Positions 24,501 to 61,912 of a stretch of DNA of 64,000 nt are shown here, piece after piece. The stretch comes from Epinephelus fuscoguttatus. Lineage: Eukaryota; Chordata; Actinopteri; Perciformes; Serranidae. The translations under genes and the position numbers were made by a program. The DNA is taken from assembly GCF_011397635.1 (NCBI RefSeq), contig NC_064769.1, positions 18,307,207 through 18,371,206 on the forward strand, given 5' to 3'. The first letter of the stretch is position 1, and the number at the start of each line of letters is the position of its first letter. Under the pieces are notes generated by a model that ran no database searches, was not told the origin of the DNA, and worked only from the letters and a program-made list of their open reading frames with translations.

Positions 24501-25685
24501 AGCCTGAATTATTTACCCCTCTACAGCAGTTACACTGTACGGCAGCACCTTGATACAGAATTACAAAACAGCCTCTATTCAGCGCAAATACAACATGGCC
24601 TTGATGTCAGGAGATAGCATTGCAAAGTGAATGTTATGATGAAATTGTTCATGAGAGAAACCGCCTGCTTTCTAAAGCAGCTTCATTGATGTTGCACATG
24701 ACCCGTCCCGATCATTTATTTATGAACAAATCTGTGCATATTCCAAAAGAGCGTCTCCCCATGGCTGTTCAGCAGCTGTATTTGTCTGAATGCTTTTCTT
24801 GATAGTGTGTTAAATCTGAAGGCTTTTCCCTGTGTGCTTCGTCTGTGTGCTGTGAATGGAGTGTGAACAATGAAGCATCAGTGGGTATCAGATAGGTGTC
24901 AGGGCTATTTTTAGCCTAGCTCTGAGCATATGATGCTGGAGGTGTTCTTATATGTAAGTGTTACACTGTTTACTTGTAGACAGACTGTGTGCGGTGCCAT
25001 CAAAATAAGCCAGTGTCATTGTGCAGCTCTGTCATTATGAGAAGAGACAGTGCGTGCTGTAGGGATGTGGATTACTGGTGGTCTTTACTCGCCTTCTCCT
25101 TGAGCTTTCTTTACCCCTGTGTGTTAAAACTGATCGATCACCTCCATTGTCTACCTGCCTACCTTAGGCTATTGTAAGTATGAATACTGCTAGTGGTTCT
25201 TTTTAAGACTCCTATATTTAATAAATGGAGTTGTGACTGGAGTTTTGTTTGTAGACCGAAAATGTTTTGGTTTGCAAGTTATTTTTACTGCCGTGTAGTA
25301 AGATAGACATTATGGGCTGTATAATTATATCTCAATTATTGCCGGTCAATGCCGGTCACTCTTCTCAGTGGCTGCTGAGATTTCAACCTTTGCAATCAGG
25401 CAGAGAACTCCATTTTTGTTGGGAATACTCTAATCACCTATGCCCCGTGAACTATCCACTCCAGGCCACCTACCCGATTTAATTTTCTTTCAGGCCAAGT
25501 GAATGTTGGTGCAGCACGTGAAAGGTTGTCTGAGCTTTGAGCATGCTAAGTTCAGCTTCAGCGATAGCCCAAACAATGTGACACTGAATCACCAGAATCG
25601 GCTCGAACTAATTGAAGAGGAGGAGTATTGTTTGGCAAATACTAAACTTTATTAAAACTGTACATCAGTTGGCTAACAGGTGGTA
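21534..25685. other. Likely rab14 intron 1 (5' UTR intron), left part
   Basis: No coding exon. 21630-22330 is dense in GCTAGC/GTTAGC words. 24280-24600 is balanced in composition and non-repetitive and may be a regulatory element. Confidence 0.35.
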
Positions 25686-25964
25686 AAGGGCTAGGCAGTA
25701 TATTGATATTGTGACTTGAGATTAGGTATCTTCTTAGATTTTTAATATCACAAGTCTTGTCTTTTCCTTGTTTTAAAAGCTGCATCACTGTAAAAATATG
25801 TGACTTTCTGAACTTGCCATACTGTTTTAGCTGTTCTATTATTTGTTTTTACCCAGTTAATCATTATATCCACATTACTGATCAAAAATCACATTTTGTA
25901 GTACTTTGTGAAAGCACCAGTAGTCGATTGTGATATTTGATTTTCTCCATATTGCCCATTCCTA
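25686..25964 (-). mobile_element. hAT-like MITE, copy 1 (sister of 60820-61091)
   Basis: The left end AAGGGCTAGGCAGTATATTG and right end ATTGCCCATTCCTA are the degenerate TAGGGCTGGGCAATAT terminal repeats of a common fish MITE. The interior shares ATTATATCCACATTACT, GTGAAAGCACCA and TTTGATTTTCTCCAT with 60820-61091. The flanking 8-mers AGGTGGTA and AGGTTGAA match at six of eight positions. Confidence 0.65.
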
Positions 25965-26969
25965 AGGTTGAAGTTAAAATTGAAGTCTCGATATAGATTT
26001 TGACTCCACAAAGAGTTTTGTTAATTTTGTGGTATGGGTAAAAAAAAGGAGTCAAGGAGTTTGTCATTGGTCAGCAAGCTGTTAAAAGTACATGGCTGTG
26101 GCTGTTTTTTCCCCTTGCATTTTTTTATTTAAGCAGAAATATGAAGTGTGCGGGAAGTGCAGTCATAGCATCTCCTGGTTTACGAACTAAATGAAAAAGT
26201 GTTAGTGTTCAGTTTCATTTTTGCTTACCCCTACAGTCTCAGCTGTTGCGTCATAGCAATCTAAAAGGAAGCAGATTAGCTCATGATCAGATACGTTATT
26301 TCTGGTTTTCATCTAGTTTGTACTTGCTGATTTTGATAAGCACCGTATGTATAATTGGGTAATTTAAAATTGCATACTATAATAAGGTAATTACTAAAAT
26401 GGTGTAACTGCAATGTATATGTTTTAATGTATTAATTCACATTCTTATGGAAGTATATTGTTCTTATTGCTGTGCTTCAATGTGCGTCAGTGAAGCATCT
26501 GGCCTTGCCTGGGCTCACATTATTACAGTCCTGTTGCTCTGGTGGGATTATGGCCTTGTTGAATAACACTGGCCCTTACATGACCAATTTAAATTCAGAT
26601 GTGCATAATACTTCCTGTGTTTTTATTTTTATTTATTTGTGTATTACCTCTGTGTATTGTCTTTTATTCTTTTCTTATTTCTTATTTTTTCTTATTCATA
26701 AGATGTTTATTTTATTTATGTGGAGAGAGAGACCCTTAATTAAACCAAAATAACTCCCCAGAATGGAGACTCAGTGTTGAGTTTTATTGTCACAAGGGAC
26801 TGTAGTCATTATTTGTATAATATATATATATTTTTTAACAGTTGTAGTTGACATTAAGGTATTTGCTCTTGCTATCATTATCTGACCATCTATAAGTAGG
26901 AAAACAGCAAGTTGCATTTGCTGACACTTAATGTGCCATATTTCTCCTTTTCTGTCTTTCAGAGCCACA

Positions 26970-35430
<8,461 letters not shown>

Positions 35431-37740
35431 TGACCAAGCAAACCCCCTTCATCTTATCTTCCCCTCTCTCTGTCTCTCTCTCTCTCTCCGTCTGTCCTGC
35501 CCACCCTCCTTCAACCACTCCCCCCCTCCTCCATCCATTCCTCCACCTCCGTACGTTCATCCACCCTCTTCCCTCACTGCACCAGGAGCTGCATGAGAGC
35601 AGGGCTGCGGAGGGAAGGAACGGGGGACGGATATCGACTTGAGCCAGACTGAGCTGGGCTGTGTGGACTACATCTCTCCCCTCTTCTTCCTCCTCTCTGC
35701 CTGTCTGTCTCCCTTTGTTGCTGTCTCACTCCTCCTCTCTAAACTCTGTCAGTGTGTTGTTGTCCCATAACTCTCCTCTTTCGCTCCCCTCTGCTCCTCC
35801 TGCACCATTCAGCCTAGTTACCCCCCCGTCATAGAATGGTAGACGCCACCATGCATCACACGGGTTACTGACACTTTAGATAGATGTAACGTTCATACGA
35901 TAATGATAAACCGAGACTGTTTTTTATGTTTGGTTTTATAGCTATATATGACATGTAAACACTGCATTAAGTTTCACCCGCCACTGATCAGTTCTGTACG
36001 AATCCAGTCTAAATTATACCCTCAAATTCCCGACGTCTCTCCTGCATGGTTTACCAGTTCAGCGTTTTATTGAGACATGCGGGTGTGATATGTCGCTCGT
36101 TAATTCTGGAGGGATCAGACAGTGAAGGCCATGAAGTATCATGCAGCCACACAGGTAAAGGCACTTAAACGTGTGTCAAAGAATGTGTAGCCAAGTGAAG
36201 CAGGATTCAAACCCGCTTGTGGCTTTTGATTCTGCTTCTGCTGCTCGGCACCAAGAAAGTTCCTTTGCCAGATGTGGCGACCCTGACGTTCTCAGGGGAG
36301 AGAGGGGAAAAAAATCAAGAAAACTCGGAATTACCCACAATTTCCTTGTACGCAATTCCTTGGTCTCTCCTCTGAGATATCACAGGAAGGAGTACTGGGT
36401 GTTTTCCAGCTCGTCTGTGTGTGTGTTTGTGAGTGTCTGTGTGTCAAGAAGTTGGATGGAAGTTTGATTCGACTTAAAAAAAAGAAAAGGCTTTTGTGTT
36501 TTTGATGGAAAGATTCATTCACATTGGTTTCTTTGCACCAGCTCTCCCTCTCCTCACCCGTCCGACCCCAAAACTCCCCCCCCAAGTCATATCAACAGAT
36601 TCTGTCTTTACCAGCATTTTCTTTGTCATTGTTTGTTGCCTTATTATAATTAATGTTAATACTCTTTAATCTTTGTGTCGCTGCACTTGCTCTTCACACT
36701 GCTGTCGGGACTCACCCCGAGTCAATAAACCTACTCTTTTTAGATTAACGATTGCATTTTACTGGAGGATAACATCAAAAATGCAAGCGGTGGCTCACAC
36801 GGTCAAAATATCTCAAAAGTTATCAGCAGCATGGTCTTAAAACTGTCAACACTCCTTTATCTCAAGTGCTGCACTGAAGAGCTGATCTGTTGTTCATTTG
36901 GGCGGTTGTTCCTCTGCCTTGTATATTACAACACCAAGCAGCATGCCCCCCCCACCCCCCACCCCGGAAACACAGTGACATTGTCAAAATCCAATTTTAT
37001 TTTATTTTTTTTTTTCAAGTACAATTTTTCTGTACCATAGAGTGATTCCCTAATTGGACAGCTGTATATATTGCTTCTTAACTATTGGTGATGACCTTGC
37101 TACTTGGGATTTAGAAATTTATTTGCTGGCTCTGCCAAGATCTGTACAGTTGATGTGCTAGTGGGTTGCCTGTAATTCATGCTTGGGAAATTCTGTAACA
37201 TAGTTTCTATTAATAAATGTATGTAAAGGACAGACACCTAGACATCCCCCCTCCAACCACCCCGTCTGCACACTACTGTACCCGTCGATTGGTTGAGGGG
37301 AGAGGAAGTGGATTGAGATGATGTGCAAACTAGTATTTATGTCTGCAAACTCTGATTCCTCTCATTTCTGTATGGAGTGGAGAATGGGGCACTTTTATGT
37401 TTATATTCTTTTTTTTCTCCCCCCACCCCATCATCGCTCCTCCACGTGGGAGGGGCCTGCATCGCTGTCTTAACTTTTGGGGAGTGGGGATTGGTTTGTT
37501 ATTGTGGGAAGTTGGTGGGCTGGGTCTTCCTTTTTCCTGTGTCCCACCTCTTTGCAGTCTGAGTGACCACTTCCTGCTTTTGTCTGTCCACAAGTACAAA
37601 AAAAGTACATATGTATAAATTTTTAAGGAGCTGTGCTAACATTTAAATGCGTTCTTGAGTGTATATGATTTTAAAATGTTGACATTTTGATTTTAATGAC
37701 AAAATACTCTAGACAGAAAAAATAAATTATACATAACCTG
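35431..37740 (+). other. rab14: rab14 3' UTR
   Basis: This runs from the TAA stop at 35428-35430 to the predicted cleavage site after the AATAAA at 37721. The first 400 bases are C/T-rich (TCTC runs). Internal AATAAA words at about 36724 and 37212 could give shorter transcripts. No reading frame here resembles a protein. Confidence 0.6.
37721..37726 (+). terminator. rab14 distal poly(A) signal
   Basis: AATAAA followed 20-40 bases later by a GT-rich segment (TTGCTGCGTGTCTGTTTCTG), the usual downstream element. This is the last signal before the convergent abl1 transcript end. Confidence 0.6.
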
Positions 37741-37836
37741 TTGCTGCGTGTCTGTTTCTGATGTTATTGCTTCTATAGAAACTGAAAAAAGCACTAGAGT
37801 CATTGATGTATTTCAAGTAGCACAACTGCTTTGTAT

Positions 37837-37842
37837 TTTATT
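37837..37842 (-). terminator. abl1 poly(A) signal
   Basis: TTTATT on the plus strand gives AATAAA on the minus strand, in the context GCAATAAAATAC. It lies about 110 bp from the rab14 signal, so the two genes end tail to tail. Confidence 0.55.
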
Positions 37843-38272
37843 GCAACAAAAATTGCACCAAGGCTAGAGAGAGAGAGAAACAAATAGGAAAAAGAAAACA
37901 TATTTACAAAGGAAAGCAAAGTTTTGTCTACAAAATTGGTGAGGAGGCTTAGACATTAAAGTAGAGTAGTGGTTGGTAAAGGGGCGGAATAAAAAAACAA
38001 CAAAAAGAAAAGCCAACACTGACAGTACCATGTTGAAGTCAAGGCAGCTTGCAGTTGACTTATGTCCTCAGGCATCGCAGTCAGTCGGGGCACATGGGGT
38101 GAGACGACTACAGCACGAATACTGAAAATGTCCGAGAGTTACTGACGAGCATAAAGGAACGTGTGATGTTACAGTGGAATTTTCAATGGTTCTTTAAGTC
38201 TATAATGGTCAGCTTCTCACTTATACAACATTTTGTAAGACAGCAAGTGACAGATCCATAAACATTTCAGTC

Positions 38273-38283
38273 CAGTGTTTCCC

Positions 38284-38327
<44 letters not shown>

Positions 38328-38426
38328 TTCTGCTGGGGTGGAAAGGCCTCTGAAACAGCATTTAGACCACGTGACATAAACCCTTCTCTCAGGCAAAGAA
38401 TCTCTTCAGTGGTTGGAGAAACACTG
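38273..38426. mobile_element. hAT-type MITE in the abl1 3' UTR, perfect 8-bp target duplication
   Basis: Ends are CAGTGTTTCCCC at the left and GGAGAAACACTG at the right, the CAGTGTTTC-type terminal repeats of hAT elements. TTTCAGTC flanks it exactly on both sides (38265-38272 and 38427-38434). At 38286-38322 the interior holds an (AT)n run of about 18 units. The rest (GGTGGAAAGGCCTCTGAAAC) resembles a known abundant fish MITE. No coding capacity. Confidence 0.85.
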
Positions 38427-39601
38427 TTTCAGTCTGTGATCCCTCTTAACAGATCCAACAGCGTGCTGCTGCAAGGCCGAGCTGCTACTGATGGCTTTTG
38501 TGACTGGCATGTAAAGAAAGTTGAATCAGTTTTATAAAAATAAAAAAAAAGAAGTCCAGTCTAAGGACAACATAAAACAACAGATCCACAAAGTCGCAGA
38601 TCGTGCACCCTGGTCCCTCTCCAGTACAGACTGGAGACAAAGGTTTTTTTGGTATGGCAATCATACATTTAAATCCTATAAACAAATCAACCCAGCTATT
38701 CTTAACCACTTGGCCACATCTCTGCACTTTTAAAGTGGCAAGTCTTAAACAGCTCTGCCAATAGTGTTAAAGGCACTATTTGTTACCAAAGTGTGCAGTG
38801 AAGCATAGAGGTGAAGGCCAGAAGCTCATTCTGCCTCATTTGTTTGCTCCCATTATTATTTTATGGCACATGGTTGCAAATACTGCAAAAAAAAAAAAAA
38901 AAAAAAAAAAGCATTCATACAGAACAAACACTGACACGTTGTCATCACTCAGCACGCATCCGATCACTGACGAAATGTTACAAAGCAATGGGATTTGTTG
39001 GACAGAGGCTTCAGGTTATAAACACTGCGTGATTCCAGACGCTCCCTAAATCTTACAGGTGAAAATGGAAACTATGACATCAGTCGTTTAAGTGTTAAAA
39101 TGCATCCTGGAACAAGATGAGGTTAAGTGTTTTGTTTTTGCTCATTGTCACTGATGAAAAATCAATAGTGATGGAAACGAATATCACAGGCCTCTTTTCT
39201 ACTAGTGTCATCGATAAAGGGGAGAACACAACTAGAATACATAAGACATGATCATTTCAGAAATGATTGGTGAAAAGTCATGTTGATAAAGAATTGGCCC
39301 CTCGCCTCTCAGGAGGGCCACAAGACACTGTTCATGGTTAAGGCTTTTCAATATTGCAAACTCTGACAACGTCTGCTGAGAGATTCCTCTGATTCCATCC
39401 ACAGTAACCACAGGCTTAAGTGTTTCAGAGTGTACTGTAGTGTGAAACCTACACTCTGCTGCTCTCCCGCAGGCTTTACCCTCACATTTCCAACACGAGC
39501 TTGGCACGAACCGCAGTTCATGAGCATGCTCAGAAAAAAAGGGTAGTGTAAGATACAGTTCATATCAGTTTTATTTCTTGGTAGGATGAGATTTTATGGC
39601 G

Positions 39602-56546
<16,945 letters not shown>

Positions 56547-57230
56547 TTTCATTTGCTTTCTTTCCCTTCCCGCTTGAAAATGTTGTTGCTTGTTTAAATC
56601 AGGCGTCTCTTGAACGTTTCCCCTCTACATGTGTCCAACAGGAGAAAAGTTCAAACACAGGAAAAAAACTGACAAAAGGAGAAGCCAAAATAGGTGATAA
56701 AATATACTGGTTTTCTTTTCCTTGGTCCTTTTCGCTGGTGTAAATCCTCACTCCTTTTCGAAACAGAAAGGCAGAGTCCACTGTCCGGCAAAGTCTATCA
56801 ACTTTCTCTTCTGAGCGTCTCCATGTTTTTTTCCCTCTTTTGCTTTTTTGCTTTTGGTTAGCTCCACTTTTTGTGAGATACAACAACTATCCAAAAGCAC
56901 AGATTTGGTCCAAGAGCTTGCTAGACCTGTAGATGTGTCAGATGAGTGGGCAGTAGGGCAGTCTGAGCGGTGCCATTCCTCTGTCCTGTCCCCTGTGTGA
57001 GTGTGTGTGTCTGAGGCACAGGGACTACTCGTGCTACAGCTGCCAACAAAGGGCCTCTTTCAGGCTCAGCCTGCTGCACTCAATGACATCAGCTGAGCCC
57101 TCCCACCTCCAGCAGCAAACACACAATGAGAGGGAGAGACCGCCACACACACATACACACACAGGACTCACCAAGAATACAAACAACAGCACATCAGCAC
57201 CCTAAATTGATGAGAACGGATGGGACAAAA
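56547..57230 (-). promoter_or_regulatory. abl1: abl1 isoform 1a promoter and 5' UTR (inferred)
   Basis: This is upstream of exon 1a. A TGACATCA site at 57084-57091 resembles a CRE/AP-1 element, and the 56930-57130 stretch is the least AT-rich of the area. No TATA box is convincing. The transcription start is not determinable from sequence alone. Confidence 0.4.
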
Positions 57231-60200
57231 GCTGCCTGATTTCAAAACTGTGAAGTTTAGGTTGAGTTCAGACCTTGAATAGCTCCTCTTCCCTTCTGTT
57301 GAAGTCATGAGATGATTACAAGAAGCTCCTCCTCCAACGTTTTAACCAACCCTCCCCCCTCTGACTGTCCCACTGCCGCTCTCTCTTCTTTTTGACCATG
57401 CTTTTTCCCTCTCATCATTCTAAAATGTTTACAGGTTGAAGACTCAGTTCTGGAAACAGGGCTGCGTTGTTTAAGACAAAGCTAAAGCTCTCAGTCAAGA
57501 ACAGACAGAACAGTATAACCTTCAGCAGTCTACTCTGGACATCAAACACAACTCAAACAGACTTATTTGCCATAGGCTATTTCAAATGGAAATAAAGTAA
57601 GCAGCACCATATTTGAATTTATTAAAATGAGAACCTTTATCTTTTGATCTTTACAGAAACATGTCTGACCATGTGATTTCAGAGAGCAGTCGTGGCTTGG
57701 CCATATCTGGAAGGAACAAATAATCCTTGGCAGAAGCCAAGCTGTCTTGCGACACAACTTTTTTTGAAATCTCTTTTCTGTCTTTTCTCTGCTGTCTCAA
57801 AGTATTGTGATGCACAACTGACTCAGAGGTTAAGTCATACTTATGAACTAAATCGATTGCAAGTAAATCCATTGAAAAGACAGAAAATGTCACTACAGCT
57901 GTGCCTTGAAATGCATCTGAGAATGTTGATGGCAACTGTCAAAAAAAGTCTGACTTAACTCAACAATGCACACTTCTTAGCTGAATACAGATGCACCTAT
58001 TTTCCTCTAAAGGCCTAGACACACCAAACTGTCATCAAAGAACTAGCGGCGACGAAAGCCAACTGTTTCATTGCCTCACGTTGCCTGTCTCTCGGCCAAA
58101 AAGTTGCACTGACCACACCTCAAAGACTAGAGCCAACATCCAGCTTGCATGCACATTATGTGCCTGCATGAGAGGAAATAACTCTCCATACCAAAAGGTG
58201 GCGATAGTCTGTATTTGTCAATAAAAAAGGGAAGCTGGAAGACCAACAGGGTGGATTAAAGGTGCTACTTAGGCTATTAGCACATTAACAACACCACAAA
58301 TTTGTTTCAATCTCACTCCCTCTTGAATTAAGGCGTTTGTTTACTTTCCTCATTTCCATTTTTTTTCTCGTGCACTGAGGCCTATGCCGACTCAACATAC
58401 GGAACCGGCCAGAAAAAGGACTGACAAGGGCCAACAAGGGCCAATAAGGGCACACCGCAAAAACTAGGGACATACACTCACCGATGGCCTGATATTGACA
58501 CTGTACACAGTACTACACTGTTGTACGCCATTTGCAGAGGATGGGGACCATCATTACCACTCATTCGATTGACTGCAATTCAAAAGCAGCCAAGCAACAC
58601 AGTGTTTTTGTTCACTTATGTTTTTGTCGGATATATTATCAAACTCTTTAACAATTCATAGGTGCAATCTACTTTTAAGCAGGATATTGTTGTGCATTTC
58701 TGTTATTTTGTCCACTCATGTTATCTGGGCTAAAAAGACTGTCTAGTCATTATGCTACAGACTGAAACCACAAAAGAGCAGCTGTAATCCACTGACTATA
58801 TCTGGCAAATATTTTTCCATTGAAACGACAAACATCATTCTAGAGATAAGAAACCCAGTCGAGTGGGTGATTACATACTGGTGGGAAGCCGGCCTGATGA
58901 CACCATAGCACGTAGCATGAGTGCAAACCAGTTAACTGGCTGACCTGGTCACTGGAATTTCCAATAAGGGAGCAGAGGCCCTGACTAAAAATATGCCGTT
59001 ACAGGAAAACATACAATGCACAATGGCTTTAACAGCTTTTGTTTCCATCTTATAACATGAGTGAGAGCAGTGACATCTGAGTCTTAATCTATGTCTGTAG
59101 CTGACTAACAGACATTTTATGTTAACCAGAAAGCCCAGTTTGCAAATACTGCTGGGGGATAGTTTTACTGGTCAACTTGGTGAGTAAGGAAAAAGAACAA
59201 TAAACAAACGTGTCTGAAGACAAAACTGATACATGTGCGACATATAAGACAATGAGAAATACGAGGAGAGGAGAATAAAAATCCCCAGACAATTACTGTT
59301 TTTGTATATTCTCAGTTCCAGATGATTCCAGTCTGCCTGCTCAATTACAGAAGGTCAGTGCCTTTTCCTATTAGCTACACACTCAGTTCTATTTATATGG
59401 CAGGATGTAACCCCTCCATCACACAGCCAGTGGATCAAAGATGTGATGCAGAGCACGAACCTGGAAAAAAATCAGATGCACCCTCCATTAAGAGATTTAA
59501 TAAAATCTGGGAGTCATGAATAAACTATGTGAATTGTCTACCTATAAATGATCCTATCTGTGCTTAAATACACTATGATGCATTTTTTTTGTTAGTTTGC
59601 TTTCTGTTTTGTTTTGTTTTGTGTGTTTCTCTTTCTTTTCCTTCCACTGTTCTTTGTATTCCTGTACATGTACACCTTATGATAATAGCTTATGAAAGTG
59701 TCTTGTCTAATAAATGAAAAAAAAAAAAACACTAAAAATAAAGCCTTAAAAAAGAATAAAGATAAGGTGATGTCTGTCAGAGGAGATGTAGCCTATTATT
59801 AACTACGTTTATGAGCAAGTTTGCTAATGGCTGGGCGTGTATCACCAAGGGTTCATTTAATGTGCCTCATTATGCTTGCTTCATAGGTCACATCTGACAG
59901 TCAGAAGAGTCCTTTAATTGTGAAAAGGCGCAGGAGTTCAGAAAAGGCGCCCTCATGAAGTTGTCAGACTGTTTCCCCGACCAATAGTCAGAAGTCAAGA
60001 TTTTGAACTGGGAGGAATCCAAACAACACTACACATCCACATCTTTAAGTCTTGATACCTAAAGTTATTGTATACTTGTTTTAGGTAGGCAGAGATGCTC
60101 TCGTTAGCAGCTACAGATATTCTTTAACATGGCGAAAGTCTTGGTCGCTTTGCATGTAATGACCTCAATACCCTGAACATCCAGTCACATGGCACCAGGC

Positions 60201-60819
60201 CCTGCATCATCGCTGCAGTGCTGGTATGGCAAACATTTGTGTTCCTCTCATGCACCACCCCAAATACCAATTAAGAAGAAATGCAGGCTTCCTCAAACTC
60301 TGAGAAAGGCCCATTAACTTACCGCAGTCACAAAGTGTTGTGGAGATGAGAGGATGAAGGGAAGAGGAGAGGGGCTATAAAAAATGGAGAGGGAAAGAGG
60401 AAAAAAGGTTGCAGATGGAGAAACATGAAGCACATTGTTTGGCAGTGAGCTCATAGGAGAATCGCTCGCTCGCGTTTTATAATCCGGGCCGTGTATGTTA
60501 ACAGTTAGCTGACGTACATCCACCCACGGGATGGATTTTGGCCCTTTTCCTCTCATATACCCCCCCTCCTGCTTTTCCCAATTCAGTTCTTTAAATCTTT
60601 CTGCAGAGAGAGCAGGTTGTATTCCCAAATTCTGAGGCAGCAACTGCACTACGACTGAAACTATACTAGTGTTACAGCATTCAGATGTTGACATGAATCT
60701 ATATGTTACATCATATTTCAAATCCTAATTATCAATATGACACAGGCATTATTTTTACGCTAAATTATTTATTTGGAACCAGAATTCGCTGAGCAAAAAT
60801 GCAGCTCAAAAATTAATAC
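57231..60819. other. Upstream of abl1 exon 1a, probably intron of the 1b transcript
   Basis: No exon with splice sites matching the conserved 1b N terminus was found. The dispersed element at 58008-58475 is listed separately. Confidence 0.4.
58008..58475. repeat. Dispersed DNA-transposon-like repeat (GACACACCAAAC type)
   Basis: It opens CCTAGACACACCAAACTGTC and AACTAGCGGCGACGAAAGCC, text familiar from a common percomorph repeat. Its right part holds AAGGGCCAACAAGGGCCAATAAGGGC, a short triplicated AAGGGCCAA word. The ends lack clear target duplications. Confidence 0.45.
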
Positions 60820-61091
60820 TAGGGCTGCCCAGTGGATCAATATTATATCAATATCTTGAGACTAGATATCGCCTCAGATTTTTTTCATATCGGCTGCATT
60901 ACAGTAGAAGATGGGAACCATCAACTCTAACCACTTGGTCATTATATCCACATTACTTATCAGAAAAATCTCATTGTGTAAATTGTGAAAGCACCAATTG
61001 TCAACCCTGCAGTATTATTACAATATCAATATCGAGGTATTTGGTCAAGAACATTTTTGATATTTGATTTTCTCCATGTCACCAAGCCCTA
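60820..61091 (+). mobile_element. hAT-like MITE, copy 2 (sister of 25686-25964)
   Basis: Terminal repeats are TAGGGCTG at the left and CAAGCCCTA at the right. Flanking 8-mers ATTAATAC (60812-60819) and ATTCATAC (61092-61099) match at seven of eight positions. The interior shares ATTATATCCACATTACT, GTGAAAGCACCA and TTTGATTTTCTCCAT with copy 1. The two copies lie in different genes about 35 kb apart. Confidence 0.75.
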
Positions 61092-61851
61092 ATTCATACC
61101 ATTACATGATTAACTGCTACTGATATCTGCTTTAAACATTTTGCAACGCGCTCTGCAACTCATCTTGCAGCTAATTTTTTGTAGCATAGCGTAAATACGC
61201 AATGCTCCCATTAAAAAGCATTCAAAACATACGAAGGCCACAGGAAAAAATGTTTCTTTTTTGACAAGTCAAGGGAGAGCTGTAATTGCAACTGCACTTA
61301 TCACCATCTTCAATGTGTTATTGTTCTGTCCTGGAAGGCATTCTTCTTCCTTCGGCGTTTAATGTTAGACTTGAACACTTGTAGGTGTGTATGTTGCCCT
61401 GTCTGGTCCGCAAGATGTGCATCCCGGGCAGCTTTTGTACTGGAGAAAAACAAGCACTATCACATTTTCAAAATTTTGGCATCGACTTGGTACCAAAGAA
61501 TCAGTTATTGTGACTACAAAGATATTTGAGGACTGCCTGATTCCTGTCTTACCCACTCCACATGAGGGCACACACAAACACAATCACACAGTCTCACAAT
61601 TTTAGAAATATATACCAGGAAACACTTGGCATAGGTCCTGTCCATCTAAGTCACGGACCATGAGTTATTACACGTTTAAACCGAGTAAGCTTTCTAATTA
61701 CAGAGGAGGATAAGAGTAGGAGACAGGGAGAGAGATGAAGCTGCGTAGGTTCCAGCACATGGTTCATCGTTCCACTGTATTGCTTCACAGTCACAGCCAA
61801 GAGTACTTAAATATCAGACACTCAAGAACAAGGTATGAATGTGGTGTGTGG

Positions 61852-61852
<1 letters not shown>

Positions 61853-61906
<54 letters not shown>
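61853..61906. repeat. (TG)n microsatellite
   Basis: About 27 uninterrupted TG units, followed by a short CGCGCG stretch. Confidence 0.95.

Positions 61907-61912
<6 letters not shown>

Larger units (their letters stand above)
37815..39601 (-). other. abl1: abl1 3' UTR
   Basis: This extends from the abl1 stop codon (39602-39604) to the predicted poly(A) site. It contains a hAT-type MITE with an (AT)n expansion and, at 38887-38910, a 24-base A run (poly-U in the transcript). Short open frames here have no recognisable content. Confidence 0.55.

Noticed and set aside
35431-35642. Serine/proline-rich plus-strand frame after rab14
   Set aside because: Frame-shifted reading of the CT-rich 3' UTR start. 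The true rab14 stop is in another frame at 35428.
60314-60721. 135-codon minus-strand open frame upstream of abl1
   Set aside because: No recognisable domain, ends in a low-complexity SLS/PSP tract, and no exon boundaries. The expected abl1 1b peptide is not present in it.
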